Below are positions 1 through 9,615 of a stretch of DNA of 64,000 bases, one piece after another. The position numbers and the translations under genes are program-made. The DNA comes from Dolomedes plantarius. Its lineage: Eukaryota; Arthropoda; Arachnida; Araneae; Dolomedidae. Location of the stretch: the NCBI GenBank assembly GCA_907164885.2, contig OU015496.1, forward strand, positions 139,299,034 through 139,363,033, given 5' to 3'. Numbering within the stretch: the stretch's first letter is position 1; each line of letters starts with the position of its first letter. Below the pieces are notes generated by a model. That model was given only the letters and a program-made list of their open reading frames with translations. It was not told the origin of the DNA and did not search any database.

Positions 1-1358
1 TATGTTGTTTAGAATGATATTCGCAATGGGCACTCGGTACCATTTCGCCGTTTGAAGAATGAATACCCATCATAACATTTAAGCCCGTAAAGTGGATAAG
101 ATTATTTTCATTGCAACCCAAAAAAACAAAACAAAATGGTGATAAATGTCAAGAAACATAACGCAAAACTGAGTCAACAATAAAAATGGAGGCAAGAACT
201 ATTTATTAAATTATCTTATATGCAGTATACTATCCAAATTTACATTGCCTCTTAGGTCTCTCATTGTATTTCACATTTTCGATAGTTGCCAATTTAAACA
301 CGTTCCGTATGAACCTAATTCCAAAACAAATTAGCAGTGAGTAACTTTACCCACATAAAAATATAAATATATAAATATGTACCTTAGTATCACACAGTTA
401 CAAATAGGCTGGCTGGCGCTTAAATTACAATCTTAGAAGGAGCTCCACGAATAAAAAAATCTTTAAAAAAAACTTACCACAGCGCTGCAGGTTAAACTAA
501 AAAAATATGAAACAGGAAAGCAAAGGCAAGATAGTAAAGCCCCTGGAATAGAAAGAGGGGATATAAAATGAGGACTGTTCCCATGTTGAAGTTGGCCATC
601 TCTTCCTTCAAAAAGTTTCCAGAGTTCCAACGGAGCGGAGATAGGCGTCGGGTAGGTAGAAGACAGGGTCAACCCCCTGTGATGAGCGCCGAAAAACAGA
701 ATCACTTTTTTCCTTCAGAATCGAAACGACGAACCGCCGTGCCTTCTCTCCTCAAAAAACCCGCGGCCCGGGAGCCCCTGGCTCGGGTTAAATAGTGCTA
801 CCTGGCGCCGTTGTTTCAAAACGCCAAACCACCTCAGACGCACCGAAATCACTTCATATCCCACTGTTGGTTCGTGTATTAATTTTTTCTTGCATCAATT
901 TCGTTACTTCAGCACGCTTTAATTTCAAACATAATTGGCGCTACCACTTGCGCCGCTGACGCACTGTATTCATGCGCGCCGGTGAAATCAGTAAAGGCGC
1001 CGCAAAAATTCCTTTTGCCTGCGAAAAACATCGCTGGCCCCGTCCGTCGCGCCCCTCGAAAACTGCAAGGCCAGGAGGTATCAGGTTACGGCACGGGAAC
1101 AGATAAGGAAGCTTTTCTAAAGACAGATATTTTTACCAGGGCCAGAAAAAAAAGAGTCAGAGAGAATATAATTACTTTTTACACTTTTACATTTTACTCT
1201 TTAAACCAGCCAACCATATTTCCTTTTCCCTACGCCACCAGCTTACAATAATTAATTTACATTCCTTGGCATTAACAATTATACTTGGCATTTACACAAA
1301 TTAATTAACTACACACACATCATTATGGCTAAAACCTAACAGAGCAATTAGCATAACA
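1..1358 (-). repeat. 3' LTR of the young Gypsy element
   Basis: Direct repeat of 8259-9615. In the sense orientation it begins TGTTATGC (complement of 1358 downwards) and would end AACA just outside the window, giving TGTT/AACA inverted ends. The reverse complement of an AATAAA poly(A) signal lies near 208. A GC-rich segment (about 700-1100) makes up the middle. Short ORFs inside it (for example 568-795 and 982-1251) occur identically in both LTRs and show no family resemblance, so I do not call them genes. Confidence 0.92.
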
Positions 1359-2671
1359 ATATCCCCCTTGAACGAAAAAAAAAAATAAACGCAGGGAAAT
1401 TTTTTTTCAACCCGCACGAGTCAAACAAAAACATAAGTAAAATACCCGAGAGCGAACAGCATCCCCGGAACTGGACGCCGAGCGCTGACAACACACCTGC
1501 CCCCGCTGCGGAGTGTGAGTCCCCTGGCAAACTACTCTAGCGAACAGCCGTGCGTCTACGACTGCCAACCCCTGAGAGTGCGAAAAATCTCGCAACCTAA
1601 AACTCAAATTAACTGGCAAAGCAAAACGAAAACTACACGGAGAGAAAGTGTTATGCTAATTGTTACATGCCAAAAAAAATTACAACAATAGATTTGCGTC
1701 ACAAAAACTAGCACTGTTATAAACTAAAATTTACAAAAAAATTACGCTTGGTACACCTGCACTTTTATCTAGCGATCAGAGACACAATTTCAATTCAAAC
1801 AGAAGGTAAACAGCAATATTAGCTACAAAAAGAATTACACACACAATATACTTAAAGTTGCAAGCAAGTGTTCTCAAAACAACAAAATGACCACCCTGGC
1901 AAAAAAAAAACTCGCACCAGCCTCTCTGTAGCCGGGAACCTCTGTGCCAAGTCGACTTTGTACTACTTTGCCTAACACAGGCAACTACATTGAACATAGA
2001 CTTGGTTCACACAAAAAAAAAATACAGTATACTTTGCTCGTATAATACGCAAGAAAACGCAACACAAAAACATATGTTACCACAAGGTGTAAACGAAGAT
2101 CGTCCGTAGACGCTTAACAAAAACAAAAAAATACCCCTCCAACATCTTTCTCTCTTGGGAATAGCGTGGAGTGTAGGAGACAAAATCGGGGGTCACTTTA
2201 CATGCTGGGATAACATTGGCAAGCATGCATTTGCCGTACAATAGGTTGACAACTAAAGAGTTGTGCAGCACTTCCCATAACAGGGGATAGGTCGAGACAT
2301 CTTCTCTGAAGAGTTACAATACCACATATAATAAAGTCCACCAGACCTCTGGCTTGAACAGGCCAACATTGCCGCACTACAGTTGCCACGGGTGATATTT
2401 CATGAAGGCCTGTTACACCCGGAAACAGTTTTTTTTTTCTTTCGTTGGTTGTGGAAGCCATAATGCAATATTCGACCACAAACCAAAAACAAATATAAAT
2501 ACACTATTAAACATAATACAAAAAAATTAACTTGGCCGACTACCAAGTGCTAACACCTTGACCTGTGGTAACATACAAAAATTACACTATTACACTAAAA
2601 AAAAACTGGAGAATAGAACTTACATGAACATGCGGTCGTTATATTATTATGCTTGAAAACACCGCAAGAGC
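1359..2671 (-). other. Non-coding spacer between pol and 3' LTR, with polypurine tract
   Basis: This is the stretch where env would sit in an errantivirus. It holds only short, unrelated ORFs on either strand and no recognisable envelope signature. At the LTR edge (about 1361-1368) is the complement of an AAGGGGGAT-type polypurine tract, the expected plus-strand primer. AT-rich with many A runs. Confidence 0.7.
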
Positions 2672-5600
2672 TTAGTCTGAAGAAGGTTTCTGCCTAGCCT
2701 GCGACCTGGTAACCATCCTAGAAGGGGGGAAGTTATCCCACCTTGAACTCCCCACTGGCGTTTGCTGCGTTGAACCCTGCTGGCGCTGTGCGTCATCAGA
2801 AGCAACCCTGGGTGCGTCCCTTGGCACATTATCCCGACCCCTGCTCGCTCTGACCGCTCGACTCTGCCCCATCCTAGCAGAATTCACATAAACTCGCGTC
2901 TTACGCTTAGGCAACCTAGGAGCAGCACTTAAAATTATTTCGTCACTACCCTGGGGCTGGGTCTCCTTACCGTCAGCTGGCACATCAATCTCCTCTGGCT
3001 CCGGCCACGCAGGAAAAATCTTTCTATCTGGGACTCTAGATAACCTATCTACATGAACAAGCTCCTCGTGGGAAGGATCTGCGACTAACTGTATTTTAAA
3101 GTTAACATTTGAGGTCTGCGCAACTACTCGAAAAGGGCCTTTATTACATTTTGAAAACTTTTTGCACAAGCCTGGCTTAATTGCTGGGGAAAAAAGCATA
3201 ACCAAATCACCAATTTTAATTTTCTTATCTATAGCGAATTTCTTTCTGTAATTTTCCTGTGATTTGGCTGAGGTTTCCAAATGGGATTTTACAAGTTTAA
3301 AGGTACTTTGAAGGGCGGGAACTAAATTTTGACAAAAGGAGGGAGCATCATTATAGTTAATTTTACTTTCCCCTGCTAGAATATTATAAGGGAGACGCAG
3401 ATCTCGACCATAAGTTACGAAAGATGGGGTCTCTTTGGTGGATAAATGTACCGCAGAACGAATAGATAACAGGGCAAATTTTAATTTTACATCCCAGTCT
3501 GTGTGGCTGCTATTTACTAAATGTGCTAAGGCTGAGGAGATTGTGGCATGCTGTCGCTCCACCTTCGCGTTCCCGGCTGGATGGTACGCAGAAGTAGCAA
3601 TGTGACGTATCTGGAATTGATTATATACGTTTGAGATGGCCTCTCCAATTAAATTTCGACCCCTATCCGTGATTAGCGTCTTGGGGCACCCGTGACGAGA
3701 AATAAAGTCAACGAGCGTCTCCGCTAGTGCGTCGGAAGTTAAGTTAGCAACCGGGTAAGCCTCGGGCCACTTGGAAAACGCGCATACGTAAGCCACTATA
3801 TATTTATTCCCCTGCTCCGTCTGTGGATAAGGCCCTGAAATATCTAAATGCACAGTTTGCATGGGAGCGTCCGGAATCTTTGCTCTTTGCAACTCAGCTA
3901 ACCCCCCTGGTTTATGTGCCCGCTTCTCAAGGCACTGCATACAAGAGCTCACAAGATTTTTAACATGGGCACCTAACCCTGGGCAAAAAAAATACTGTTT
4001 TAAACGCTGGTAAGTTTTATAGTGACCCATATGACAGGCAATTAACGACTCGTGGGCTAAAGAAAAAACTTTGTTTAAAAGACTAATGGGGAGAACAACC
4101 TTTTCTTGGGAATCCCTCCTGGATTTTCCCCTTAAATCAATACAACTTAACACTTTATCATTATTTACATAAAATTTTATATACTCAGGCTTAATATTTA
4201 CATTCTTTTCTAATAAATTTACAATTTTCTTACAAAAAGGGTCCTTCTTCTGGGCTGCCCTAAGTTCAATTAAAAAATTCTCCTCCATGACTTCAAAGGA
4301 AACCTCCTCTTTAGAAATAGTATAGCACTGTTCGCTGTCTATAGGATCCTGGATAACGTTTACCTCCTCCTGGATTTCAAAATTAACATAACGGGAAAGA
4401 AAATCTGCCGTGGAGTTACATTTACCTTTAATGAATCGCGTTTCAAAGTTAAAATCTGCTAAGGAACATAACCAACGGGCGATACAGGATGTGGGGTCTT
4501 TAAGTTTAAGGGCATGGGTTAGAGCAGCATGGTCAGTAAACAAAATAAATTTAGTGTTGAACAGATAGCATTTAAAGTAATTAACTGCCCACACTACCGC
4601 TAGCAGCTCTCTCTCAGTTGCGGAATAACGCGTTTCAACGTCTTTTAACTTTCTGCTTGCAAAGGCTACAGGGCGTGGAAAATTATCATCGTCCAACTGC
4701 GCCAAAACTGCACCGGAGGCATAGCCTGATGAATCGGTATAAACAATGAAGGGCTTACTTAAATCAGGGAGTTTTAAAGTTGGGATCGCTGCAAGACCGG
4801 CACTTAAATCATCAAACTCGGCTTGCGCTTCCCTAGACCACAAAAATTTACCTTTATCTTTAGTTAGATTGGTTAAGTGGAGGGCCCGTTTAGAGAAGTC
4901 GGGCAAAAATTTTCTATAAAAATTGAGGGTACCTAAAAAACTTCGGACTTGCTTACGAGAAGAGGGAATTTTAAAATTTTTAATTACTTTAACGTTCTTA
5001 TCCATGGGAGAAATCTGCCCATTTTTAACTTTAAATCCCAGGAAAGTAATTTCAGTTTTAAAAAAGGAACACTTGCTAGGCTTTAATTTTAAATTATGCT
5101 GCCTTAAACGGTCAAAAACCAACTGCAACTTACTGAAATGAGACGGAATATCCTTAGAAGCAATAGCAATGTCGTCAATATAAATCTGAATGGAGAGGTC
5201 ACTCAGGTCTCCTAACACTACATTCATCAATCTTTGGAACGCGTTGGGACTCGTCGCAAGTCCAAAAGGACTACGGGTAAAATTAAAAAGACCTTTATGG
5301 GTCGAGATTGCTAACTTGTACTGATCCTCCTCTTTAATTACTTGCTGGAAGAAACCTGAGGTCAGATCAAGCGTAGAAAAATACTTGGCACCTGCCAAAG
5401 AGTCTATTGTTTCATTTATATTTGGAATTGGAAAAGAGTCTTTGATTAGCTTCTTATTTAATTTTCTAAAGTCAACAGCAAGACGATACCCACCATCAGC
5501 TTTTTTTATTAACATAACGGGGGCCGAAAAGTCAGAGTTAGATGGCACTAAAATTCCACTTTCTAACAAAATATTCAATTGCTCATTCATCTCATTTCGG

Positions 5601-6619
5601 AGATGATATGGCACTCTATACGGTTTAGATTTAACAGGCTCATCATCAGTTAAATTAATATCATGCGGAACAGTAGTACAACCGGGAAGCTCTAAAACAG
5701 AAGCAGCGAAGATGTCAGAATTTTGATTTAAAAAATTTTGCACTTTGAGTTTTAATTGAGGAGATAAATGATTGAGTTCAAAAGTAGTATCCCAAGTTAA
5801 GTCGGCATGATCTAGAGTAGCAATCTCACCTTGGTCTACATAGTTTACCGAAGAAAAATCATTAAGCTTAAAAAGAGGCTCCACAAAACCTAACTCGGAA
5901 CCTTTATTTACATGGACGTGGCTCGTACCAAAATTTGCTAGGCGTACAAAAAGGGATTTTTCCGCATTTTTGCAAATGGCATTAGCAACCAAAACGTCCG
6001 AAATATGCGCACTCGGCGTGATTAAAATTAAGTCAGAATTAGAAGGAAGCGGCGATTTAACGCATGCCGGAACAACAACCTGCTCCCCTGGGTTTAATAT
6101 AACCTTACATTTCGAAAAAACCTTGATTTTTGGTGACATCTCTATTTTTGCATTAACAGCGTTAACCTCCGTTACCTCTCTATCAACGGCGACACTAAAG
6201 GGAATAAAGGTGAAATCCGGGCACACAATCATACTCTCCTTAAAATCAATATTTATGTTATATTTAGCAAGGAAAGGAATCCCCAAAATGAGGTCAAAAT
6301 GACTGGATATGGAACCGTGAATAATATTAAAATTTTCGCAACATCGAAAATTTGCAAATTCAAAATACAACTCACATTGCGACTCAATCTGTAATGAATT
6401 ACCCGAAACGGTTCTAAGGGGAATGCTGCACTCCGACCCACTCAAAATTTTAAAATGCTGAACTTGCTTCTTGCCAATTAAATTTACAGAGCTACCCGAA
6501 TCTAAAAGAGCAATCAAAATCTTATCTTGGGCAACAATCTCTACGATTGGCCAATTTAAAGCCTTTGCGCCCGCTGTGTTTGAATAATTCTCGGCATACC
6601 GCCAGTTTGAAGGCCCCAT
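2672..6619 (-). CDS. pol: Gypsy Pol polyprotein (protease, RT, RNase H, integrase)
   Basis: Open frame of 1315 codons from an internal ATG. The frame is open further upstream, to at least the slippery site at 6658-6664, so the natural product is probably a Gag-Pol fusion. Visible domains: aspartic protease LLDSGSS near residues 38-44; reverse transcriptase with LDLTSGF and the YIDD active site near residues 479-482 (codons around 5171-5182); RNase H with YTDSSG and TERELLAVVWA; an integrase zinc finger ending CMQC; and an integrase catalytic D,D(35)E triad in VHLDISGP, ITDRGRN and NAKVERQ (about residues 925, 983 and 1019). The C-terminus is basic and low in complexity. No stop or frameshift was seen. 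Length and domain order are normal for Ty3/Gypsy. It copies the element RNA into cDNA and integrates it. Confidence 0.95.
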   Translation of the reverse strand: MGPSNWRYAENYSNTAGAKALNWPIVEIVAQDKILIALLDSGSSVNLIGKKQVQHFKILSGSECSIPLRTVSGNSLQIESQCELYFEFANFRCCENFNIIHGSISSHFDLILGIPFLAKYNINIDFKESMIVCPDFTFIPFSVAVDREVTEVNAVNAKIEMSPKIKVFSKCKVILNPGEQVVVPACVKSPLPSNSDLILITPSAHISDVLVANAICKNAEKSLFVRLANFGTSHVHVNKGSELGFVEPLFKLNDFSSVNYVDQGEIATLDHADLTWDTTFELNHLSPQLKLKVQNFLNQNSDIFAASVLELPGCTTVPHDINLTDDEPVKSKPYRVPYHLRNEMNEQLNILLESGILVPSNSDFSAPVMLIKKADGGYRLAVDFRKLNKKLIKDSFPIPNINETIDSLAGAKYFSTLDLTSGFFQQVIKEEDQYKLAISTHKGLFNFTRSPFGLATSPNAFQRLMNVVLGDLSDLSIQIYIDDIAIASKDIPSHFSKLQLVFDRLRQHNLKLKPSKCSFFKTEITFLGFKVKNGQISPMDKNVKVIKNFKIPSSRKQVRSFLGTLNFYRKFLPDFSKRALHLTNLTKDKGKFLWSREAQAEFDDLSAGLAAIPTLKLPDLSKPFIVYTDSSGYASGAVLAQLDDDNFPRPVAFASRKLKDVETRYSATERELLAVVWAVNYFKCYLFNTKFILFTDHAALTHALKLKDPTSCIARWLCSLADFNFETRFIKGKCNSTADFLSRYVNFEIQEEVNVIQDPIDSEQCYTISKEEVSFEVMEENFLIELRAAQKKDPFCKKIVNLLEKNVNIKPEYIKFYVNNDKVLSCIDLRGKSRRDSQEKVVLPISLLNKVFSLAHESLIACHMGHYKTYQRLKQYFFCPGLGAHVKNLVSSCMQCLEKRAHKPGGLAELQRAKIPDAPMQTVHLDISGPYPQTEQGNKYIVAYVCAFSKWPEAYPVANLTSDALAETLVDFISRHGCPKTLITDRGRNLIGEAISNVYNQFQIRHIATSAYHPAGNAKVERQHATISSALAHLVNSSHTDWDVKLKFALLSIRSAVHLSTKETPSFVTYGRDLRLPYNILAGESKINYNDAPSFCQNLVPALQSTFKLVKSHLETSAKSQENYRKKFAIDKKIKIGDLVMLFSPAIKPGLCKKFSKCNKGPFRVVAQTSNVNFKIQLVADPSHEELVHVDRLSRVPDRKIFPAWPEPEEIDVPADGKETQPQGSDEIILSAAPRLPKRKTRVYVNSARMGQSRAVRASRGRDNVPRDAPRVASDDAQRQQGSTQQTPVGSSRWDNFPPSRMVTRSQARQKPSSD

Positions 6620-6639
6620 AATACCACTAGGCTGGCTTC

Positions 6640-7893
6640 CTAACGAGGGCTGTAATAGTTTAAATTGCCCTGTACATTTCTAGTATTACCTTGGCCTCTG
6701 AAATTATTATTTTGCCTCGAATTTTCCTGAAACTGGACGCGCCTCTGCTGTCCGTTAAAGTTTCTCTGAGTAGAAAAATTTTGATTGTACTCGTTCTGCC
6801 TCCCTCGGAAGTGCGGACTAGGAGACCTGCCGAATTCTCCCCGCTCCCTACTCGGTGACGGGGAAAAGTTTCTCCTCGCTAATTGACCCCACTCAGAGTT
6901 GTGTGACTGAGTAAAAACGCGCCGCCCCCCGCTGGGAGACTGGTGAAAATTCTGCGGCGGCCGCTGATTTCTCCGCTCGCGAAACGCGGAACCCCTCCTA
7001 GAACTAAGCTCTCGCTGTGGGCACTGGTTTCTGGCGTGACCTAACTGATGACAGAAGAAACAACGTATGGGAGGTGAAGGCTGCGGCGAAAGAGTTAAGC
7101 TTTCCAACTTTGACGAAAGAAGGCTGACCGATTCTTGTAGTTTTACTACTATATTTTCTAAACTTGCCTGCCTGTCGTAACTAGGGGTGTCTCTATCTTG
7201 AGCCATAGCGTACACGGTAGCTGGGGGCTCGGGCTGGATCGAATTTTCAACCTCTTTTATCGCTTTCTCCTCCCGACATGCAATGTCAATAAGGTCGCTC
7301 AGTTTCTCTGGATTCCTCGCTATTACTGCCCTACGAATAGGGGCCAACATGTTTTTTAGAAGCATAGCCATAAGCCACTGGTCTTCCATGTCACGACGTG
7401 CCGAATCCGGCAAATTATGTGTCCTTACCACAACTCTCACCTTTGATCTCGCTACCGCAATAAATTCGTTTACAGGAGTATGGTTATCCTGTTTCAGAGC
7501 CCAAAATTCAGCCAACAGGGCTGCCGGGTCTTTTTCAGATTGGAACCTATCTCCTAACGTTTTAAACAGGTCCTCAACCGAATTTATTTCTTCCCTAAAA
7601 TTGGAAAACACAGTTTGAGCCTGACCCGCAAGACGCTGCTGTGCAGCAAAAAATTGATCCTCTGGGGACCACTGTAAAAATTTTGCGATCTCCTGAAACT
7701 TATTTTGGAATCTCGTAAAATTTAGGTGTGGGTCAGCACCCGTAAAAGTTGGAATAAGATCTAGGTGATTGAGCAACAAATCGCGCCTCTGGAAAGTCAT
7801 AGCGCGCGCTACCCGTTGAGTCTCCTCATCCTCCACATCGTGTCTCTCAGAGTCGGCCTGACTTGCCGTTTCAGAACAAACTGAGTTAGGCAT
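6640..7893 (-). CDS. gag: Gypsy Gag (capsid-nucleocapsid) protein
   Basis: Open frame of 417 codons directly upstream of pol. The N-terminal half resembles the retrotransposon Gag family (IPTFTGADPHLNF, then a helical capsid-like region). One CCHC zinc knuckle of the form CX2CX4HX4C (CFFCHQLGHARNQC) lies near residues 277-290, followed by an Arg/Ser/Asn-rich nucleocapsid tail. It packages element RNA in virus-like particles. The stop (complement of 6640-6642) comes seven codons after a canonical slippery heptamer. The gag paralogue in the older element (11827-13095) aligns along its whole length. Confidence 0.93.
   Translation of the reverse strand: MPNSVCSETASQADSERHDVEDEETQRVARAMTFQRRDLLLNHLDLIPTFTGADPHLNFTRFQNKFQEIAKFLQWSPEDQFFAAQQRLAGQAQTVFSNFREEINSVEDLFKTLGDRFQSEKDPAALLAEFWALKQDNHTPVNEFIAVARSKVRVVVRTHNLPDSARRDMEDQWLMAMLLKNMLAPIRRAVIARNPEKLSDLIDIACREEKAIKEVENSIQPEPPATVYAMAQDRDTPSYDRQASLENIVVKLQESVSLLSSKLESLTLSPQPSPPIRCFFCHQLGHARNQCPQRELSSRRGSAFRERRNQRPPQNFHQSPSGGRRVFTQSHNSEWGQLARRNFSPSPSRERGEFGRSPSPHFRGRQNEYNQNFSTQRNFNGQQRRVQFQENSRQNNNFRGQGNTRNVQGNLNYYSPR
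6658..6664 (-). promoter_or_regulatory. Probable -1 ribosomal frameshift site (T-TTA-AAC) at gag/pol junction
   Basis: In the gag frame the codons read AAT TTA AAC, which forms the classic heptamer T TTA AAC. A one-base backward slip puts ribosomes into the pol frame, which is open from here through the annotated pol ATG. The same heptamer, at the same place relative to the gag stop and pol, is kept in the older element (11833-11839). A downstream pseudoknot was not assessed. Confidence 0.75.
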
Positions 7894-8235
7894 ACTAAAT
7901 TCGTGAATTTCCCTTCAAACCTAAATTTATCAAACAAAATACTCAACTTTTCTCTCAGTAAAACACTATAGGTAATTCATCCCCCAAAATTTTCACATAC
8001 AAACTGACACTATACTTTTTACACCATTATACACTAGAATACCCCAACATGAATACATTAAATCCCCCAAAATATACATGGATATCATCAATATTGACAT
8101 TACACACAGTTATAACTCAATCATTATCTTTAACACATTATCACCATTTGGAATTTTTCTCACTTAAATTATAATACTACTAACAAAATTACGCTGCTAC
8201 TAGCACTTACATTGCTGTGAGTGAAACCCAGAAAA
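7894..8235 (-). other. 5' untranslated leader of the young Gypsy element
   Basis: Lies between the primer-binding site and the gag ATG. AT-rich, with repeated ATCCCCCAAAAT-like blocks (about 7979 and 8066). No ORF. Confidence 0.6.
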
Positions 8236-8248
8236 GGTCACCGCACCA
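8236..8248 (-). promoter_or_regulatory. Primer-binding site, tRNA-His-like
   Basis: Sense TGGTGCGGTGACC starts one base after the 5' LTR. The 3' end of animal tRNA-His (GUCACGGCA plus CCA) predicts TGGTGCCGTGAC, which matches except for the sixth base. The two other Gypsy remnants in this window carry similar sites (13462-13475 and 61570-61581). Confidence 0.65.
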
Positions 8249-8249
8249 T

Positions 8250-9615
8250 TGTTGTGAGTATGTTGTTTAGAATGATATTCGCAATGGGCACTCGGTACCA
8301 TTTCGCCGTTTGAAGAATGAATACCCATCATAACATTTAAGCCCGTAAAGTGGATAAGATTATTTTCATTGCAACCCAAAAAAACAAAACAAAATGGTGA
8401 TAAATGTCAAGAAACATAACGCAAAACTGAGTCAACAATAAAAATGGAGGCAAGAACTATTTATTAAATTATCTTATATGCAGTATACTATCCAAATTTA
8501 CATTGCCTCTTAGGTCTCTCATTGTATTTCACATTTTCGATAGTTGCCAATTTAAACACGTTCCGTATGAACCTAATTCCAAAACAAATTAGCAGTGAGT
8601 AACTTTACCCACATAAAAATATAAATATATAAATATGTACCTTAGTATCACACAGTTACAAATAGGCTGGCTGGCGCTTAAATTACAATCTTAGAAGGAG
8701 CTCCACGAATAAAAAAATCTTTAAAAAAAACTTACCACAGCGCTGCAGGTTAAACTAAAAAATATGAAACAGGAAAGCAAAGGCAAGATAGTAAAGCCCC
8801 TGGAATAGAAAGAGGGGATATAAAATGAGGACTGTTCCCATGTTGAAGTTGGCCATCTCTTCCTTCAAAAAGTTTCCAGAGTTCCAACGGAGCGGAGATA
8901 GGCGTCGGGTAGGTAGAAGACAGGGTCAACCCCCTGTGATGAGCGCCGAAAAACAGAATCACTTTTTTCCTTCAGAATCGAAACGACGAACCGCCGTGCC
9001 TTCTCTCCTCAAAAAACCCGCGGCCCGGGAGCCCCTGGCTCGGGTTAAATAGTGCTACCTGGCGCCGTTGTTTCAAAACGCCAAACCACCTCAGACGCAC
9101 CGAAATCACTTCATATCACACTGTTGGTTCGTGTATTAATTTTTTCTTGCATCAATTTCGTTACTTCAGCACGCTTTAATTTCAAACATAATTGGCGCTA
9201 CCACTTGCGCCGCTGACGCACTGTATTCATGCGCGCCGGTGAAATCAGTAAAGGCGCCGCAAAAATTCCTTTTGCCTGCGAAAAACATCGCTGGCCCCGT
9301 CCGTCGCGCCCCTCGAAAACTGCAAGGCCAGGAGGTATCAGGTTACGGCACGGGAACAGATAAGGAAGCTTTTCTAAAGACAGATATTTTTACCAGGGCC
9401 AGAAAAAAAAGAGTCAGAGAGAATATAATTACTTTTTACACTTTTACATTTTACTCTTTAAACCAGCCAACCATATTTCCTTTTCCCTACGCCACCAGCT
9501 TACAATAATTAATTTACATTCCTTGGCATTAACAATTATACTTGGCATTTACACAAATTAATTAACTACACACACATCATTATGGCTAAAACCTAACAGA
9601 GCAATTAGCATAACA
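8250..9615 (-). repeat. 5' LTR of the young Gypsy element
   Basis: Near-identical to 1-1358. On the plus strand it runs TGTTGTG...ATAACA. It ends at 9615, where sequence homologous to the RNase H/integrase junction of pol begins in the disrupted host element. Confidence 0.93.

Larger units (their letters stand above)
1..9615 (-). mobile_element. Young Ty3/Gypsy LTR retrotransposon, nearly complete
   Basis: Order on the minus strand: 5' LTR (8250-9615), primer-binding site (8236-8248), gag (6640-7893), pol (2672-6619), a 1.3-kb non-coding spacer, a polypurine tract (about 1359-1368) and the 3' LTR (1-1358). By homology with 8250, the 3' LTR is cut by the window edge and lacks about 9 bases. 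Read by eye, the LTRs differ at two places over about 1358 aligned bases: one A in a run near 490, and C/A at 861 against 9118. Both ORFs are open, so insertion was recent. At 9615/9616 the sequence passes directly into the pol of another Gypsy element, which is therefore the target. The left target-site copy lies outside the window. Confidence 0.93.

Noticed and set aside
568..1251. ORFs of 75 and 89 codons present twice (also 8825-9508)
   Set aside because: They lie inside the two LTR copies, so duplication reflects the LTRs and not coding constraint. No protein family resemblance.
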